A stretch of DNA of 64,000 nt, taken from assembly GCA_013400115.1 (NCBI GenBank), contig VXBP01004069.1, positions 186,001 through 250,000 on the forward strand, read 5' to 3'. This document shows, piece by piece, positions 61,265-64,000 of the stretch. The position numbers and the translations under genes were made by a program. This DNA comes from Rhinopomastus cyanomelas (Eukaryota > Chordata > Aves > Bucerotiformes > Rhinopomastidae). The first letter of the stretch is position 1, and each line of letters begins with the position of its first letter. The notes under the pieces were generated by a model. It did not search any database. It was not told the origin of the DNA and saw only the letters and a list, made by a program, of their open reading frames with translations.

Positions 61265-61595
61265 ATGCTGCTGCGGCTCCTGGTGCTGCTGGGCGCCTGC
61301 CCGGGTCTGTCGCGCTGCCTGGGCTCTTTCGTGCAGTGCGAGCCCTGCGATGGCAAAGCGCTGTCGCTGTGCCCGCCGCCGCCGCTGGGCTGCGAGCTGG
61401 TGAAGGAGCCGGGCTGCGGCTGCTGCCTCACCTGTGCCCTGCCCGCCGGGCAGCCCTGCGGCGTCTACACCGAGCGCTGCGCCCGCGGTCTGCGCTGCCT
61501 GCCCCGCCAGGGCGAGGAGAAGCCGCTGCACGCCCTGCTCCACGGCACTGCCGTCTGCCTCAGCGAGAAGAGCTACCGCGAGCAAGCCAAGGCCG
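61265..61595 (+). CDS. IGFBP5: IGF-binding protein 5, exon 1 (partial CDS)
   Basis: This is the first coding exon of insulin-like growth factor binding protein 5, a secreted protein that binds IGF-I and IGF-II and modulates their access to the receptor. Residues 1-18 form a hydrophobic signal peptide. The mature protein would start LGSFVQCEPC, like the mammalian form. The N-terminal IGFBP domain follows with all 12 cysteines, the family motif GCGCCLTC (about residues 51-58), and the IGF-contact regions GVYTERC and EEKPLHALLHG. The order and spacing, and the string CELVKEPGCGCC, single out IGFBP5 from other members. The ATG is preceded by a purine at -3 (G) and lies in a CpG-rich block. The exon ends after 110 codons plus one base at a GTGAGT donor (61596), giving a phase-1 intron. 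The central linker and thyroglobulin-type C-terminal domain lie on exons beyond the window. In vertebrates IGFBP2 is the usual neighbour on the far side. Confidence 0.97.
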
Positions 61596-64000
61596 GTGAG
61601 TGACAATCCCCACAGACAGACAAGCACACACATCGCCTCCTCCACTGCGCCCCGTTTTTCCCCGGGGTTTTTCCACCTTGCCGGCTTTTTTTTTTTTTCC
61701 TTCTACCCCACCACCTCCTCCCGGCTGCATTTTCCCGCTTGCCGGGTGCTCTACTGTGCCACTCCGCTTGCTTTTCCGCCTTCTCGACTCCCTTTCCGTC
61801 TTTCCGCCTCTCTTTTCCATCTTTCCGCTTGCCTTTCTACTCCCTCCCACTGGCTGCTCTTCCGTGTCCCCCCCTTCCCGCCCCGGCTGCTTTCCTGGCT
61901 TTCCAGGTGCTCTTCCATGCCCCTGCTTGTTTTTGCCGCCTTCCCGGCTACTTTTCCATCTTTCCACCCGCTTTTCCATCTCCACCCTCTCCAGCTGCTC
62001 GTTCATTTTCCCCCTCCCCCGCTGTGTGCTTTTCTGCCTTCCCAGCTGCTCTTCCATTTCCCTCCACCACCGCCAGCTGCTTTTCCGTCTTTCCGTCTTT
62101 CTGACTACTTTTCCATCTTTCTGCCAGATTTTTCTCTCTCGCACACCCCGACTGCCTTTCTATTTATCCAGCCATTTCCCTGTTACTTCCTCTTCTCAGG
62201 GCAGCTTTTCCAAAACCCCAGTTGCTTTACTGTCTTTTTCAGCACCTCCACCATGACCATTTCCCGTGGCTGTTCTGCCATCCCCCCTATTGCGTTTCCA
62301 CTGCTCCAGCCACTTTTCGATCTTTCCAGCTGCTCTTACACACGCTGCCTACCCCACAGCTGCTTTACTATCCTTGCAATCCACTTCCATCACCCCCCAC
62401 TGCTTTTCCCACCCTTCTTTCCATCGATGCCCTGGTCAAATCTCCTGATGCATAGTCTCACAGCCTTCCCCCCCTTCTATCATCACCCATTCCTAATGGA
62501 AATTGTTTCTTCCCCCACCTCCCAGTGTTCCCAGCTGCATCCCAGTCCTTCTCCAGTTGCATCCTTTGCATCTTTCGTGCATCTCTGTCTTCACCCTCTC
62601 ACTGTATCCTCCACCTTGCTGTGGGGACCAAGCTGGCCTCTGCAACTTGAGGAACAGGGGAGGGCTCAGAACTTCCATACAAACATTTTCCCCATCCCAA
62701 AAGCTTTCAGCCACCGCTGAATATGTTTCTTAGTCTCCCACTTTCTCCTTGTGATTGCTGCATCCTGCTCCTCCTGGCTGCCCACTGCTGGTCAGCTTGG
62801 TTTGACGATAGGTTTTATCCCAGAGAGGTGAAGAGAGCAGGTGCATTAGGGCCAGAGAATCTGTGATGGCAAAAACAGCAAAAGCCCAGTGGTGTTACTA
62901 ATAATCATTGGGAATAGGTTAAAAGCTAACACAAAGGCTGTCATGGGCGCACCAGCGCTAAGCCAAGCTTCTGAACGTTTCACCTTGCACATGACAAAAG
63001 CACAAAAGGAAAGCAACTCCTTTGGTGCTCAAATAACTCTCTTTTTGGGATTCTGAAGCTTGTGCAAAGACTCTTTCTAGTACTCCAGCACATCTGTAGT
63101 TCTGCCACAGTGTGAAGAGGAGGATGTCTGCATGCCCAGGGAACTTCGGGAGCCACTGGCAAAAAAGAAACCCCACAAACAAGCCCCCAACTTTCTTTTT
63201 GGTCCATGAAAAAGTCGTGGGCTTGTTAGCAAGCTTCTGCTTATAACCACACAATGGGACTCCCATTTCTCCTTTTTAACACCTAATAAATCTCAGTGTT
63301 TTTATTATTGTTCCCCTTTGCTGCTTGCAGGTAACTGTTGTGTTGCTATACTCCATCCTTAAGAGGAAAACCAAATTCTGTGTGTATAGCTTCCCCCTTC
63401 ACTTAAATGGCAGCAGATGTCCAAACTCCATTGAAATCAGCCAGAATCAGCAAAGCTGAACTTGGTTTTCTGAAGGAGAGCTGGAATGGGTGAGGGTTAG
63501 GAGGTGACCTGCAGAGGGTGAGCCATATTCCTGCCATAGAGCCCAGGAAGGCAGGCAGTAATCCACTGGCAGTGAAGCTATGTGAAGTATCCCAGAGTGG
63601 AGCGCATCATCCCAGTGTTTATTTACTCTGTGCGTGTGTGTGCGTGCGGTCAGAGGCAGGTGATGTGGTCAGGAAAGCAAAGCCGTGGAGCTGAAACCCT
63701 GCAGCAGCTGGGAGAGCCAGACTGATCCTTGCATGCATGGCGAAGCTACCCCCAGCAGACCAAAGGCCTCTGAAAATGTGTTGGTGCTTGGCTCCCAGAT
63801 CTCTTCCCATTCCACCTGACTCGTCCTTTCCAAGGAAAGTAGTCCTTTGGCAGGTGCCTTGTTTGAAAACTTTGGCCCTTGTAGCATTGCTGCATTTGGT
63901 TTTCTTTGGATGGAGAGCATCCGTTGAATGAACGGGGAGAGGGATAGGACAGAGGTGGCAGGTTTGTGCATAAACCAGCCCCCTGGCACTACCTGCGCTT
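61596..64000 (+). other. IGFBP5: IGFBP5 intron 1 (5' part)
   Basis: The intron starts with GTGAGTGACA after a phase-1 exon end. No frame in the rest of the window resembles the expected exon 2 (an acidic, lysine-rich linker), so intron 1 is longer than 2.4 kb. Its first 0.85 kb is a pyrimidine-rich degenerate minisatellite. The remainder is ordinary sequence with a (TG)n-like run near 63629-63650. Confidence 0.85.
61735..62450 (+). repeat. Degenerate pyrimidine-rich minisatellite in intron 1
   Basis: Units of roughly 22-30 bp, built around GCTGCTTTTCCATCTTTCC with many variants (for example at 61930, 61968, 61993, 62043, 62075 and 62105), repeat about 25 times. The coding strand is almost purine-free, which also keeps it free of stop codons in several frames and explains the long spurious open frames here. 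Confidence 0.75.

Noticed and set aside
61088..61645. 185-codon antisense frame over IGFBP5 exon 1
   Set aside because: It is a shadow of GC-rich coding sequence on the opposite strand; low-complexity Ala/Gln/Arg composition with no family resemblance.
61434..62720. 428-codon open frame overlapping IGFBP5 exon 1 and intron 1
   Set aside because: It is out of frame with IGFBP5 in the exon and then runs through a pyrimidine-rich minisatellite in which stop codons are rare. It is rich in F, P, S and L with no domain.
1..64000. CRISPR arrays, bacterial operons, or endogenous retroviral LTRs
   Set aside because: No regularly spaced repeats, ribosome-binding-site-led gene strings, or paired LTR and gag/pol-like frames are visible. 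Reverse-transcriptase remnants are all CR1.

Overview
The window looks like a bird nuclear genome. Short CR1 LINE fragments carry the avian-type 3' tail (8-bp units such as ATTCTGTG), repeat density is low, old amniote MIR-type SINE relics are present, and one recognisable vertebrate gene begins near the right end. Single Ns (44727, 50254, 60966) and a 4-N gap in poly-C (30144-30147) indicate a draft assembly.

The only coding sequence I can support is exon 1 of IGFBP5 (61265-61595, + strand). It has a TATA-containing core promoter near 60340-60402, an inferred 5' leader of about 840 nt and a canonical GT splice donor at 61596. The rest of the window (61596-64000) is the start of intron 1; the remaining exons lie outside.

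Positions 1 to about 60,265 appear to be a gene desert upstream of IGFBP5. Translated stretches there are short, unrelated to proteins I know, or belong to CR1. I see about a dozen CR1 pieces: 1196, 2918, 3520, 3896, 7265, 9118, 12502, 14370, 16807, 27956, 42932, 53934 and 56889. There are three MIR-like relics (30358, 34632, 43981), simple repeats, and several AT-rich or CpG-rich blocks that look like candidate regulatory elements. In mammals the desert beside IGFBP5 carries distal enhancers of that gene, so a cis-regulatory role is a reasonable inference here but is not shown by the sequence.

Two items stand out. First, a 3.1-kb segment occurs twice in tandem (47152-50253 and 50255-53355) at roughly 99.7% identity with a single N exactly at the junction. 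This is either a very recent duplication or, more likely, two alleles laid side by side by the assembler. Second, just after it, on the minus strand (53648-53812), lies a compact element with a tRNA-Lys(CUU)-like head, a short unique body and a CR1-type 3' tail. This is the architecture of a CR1-mobilised SINE, similar in plan to the turtle tRNA-Lys/CR1 SINE, and it may be an uncatalogued avian family or a one-off chimeric insertion.
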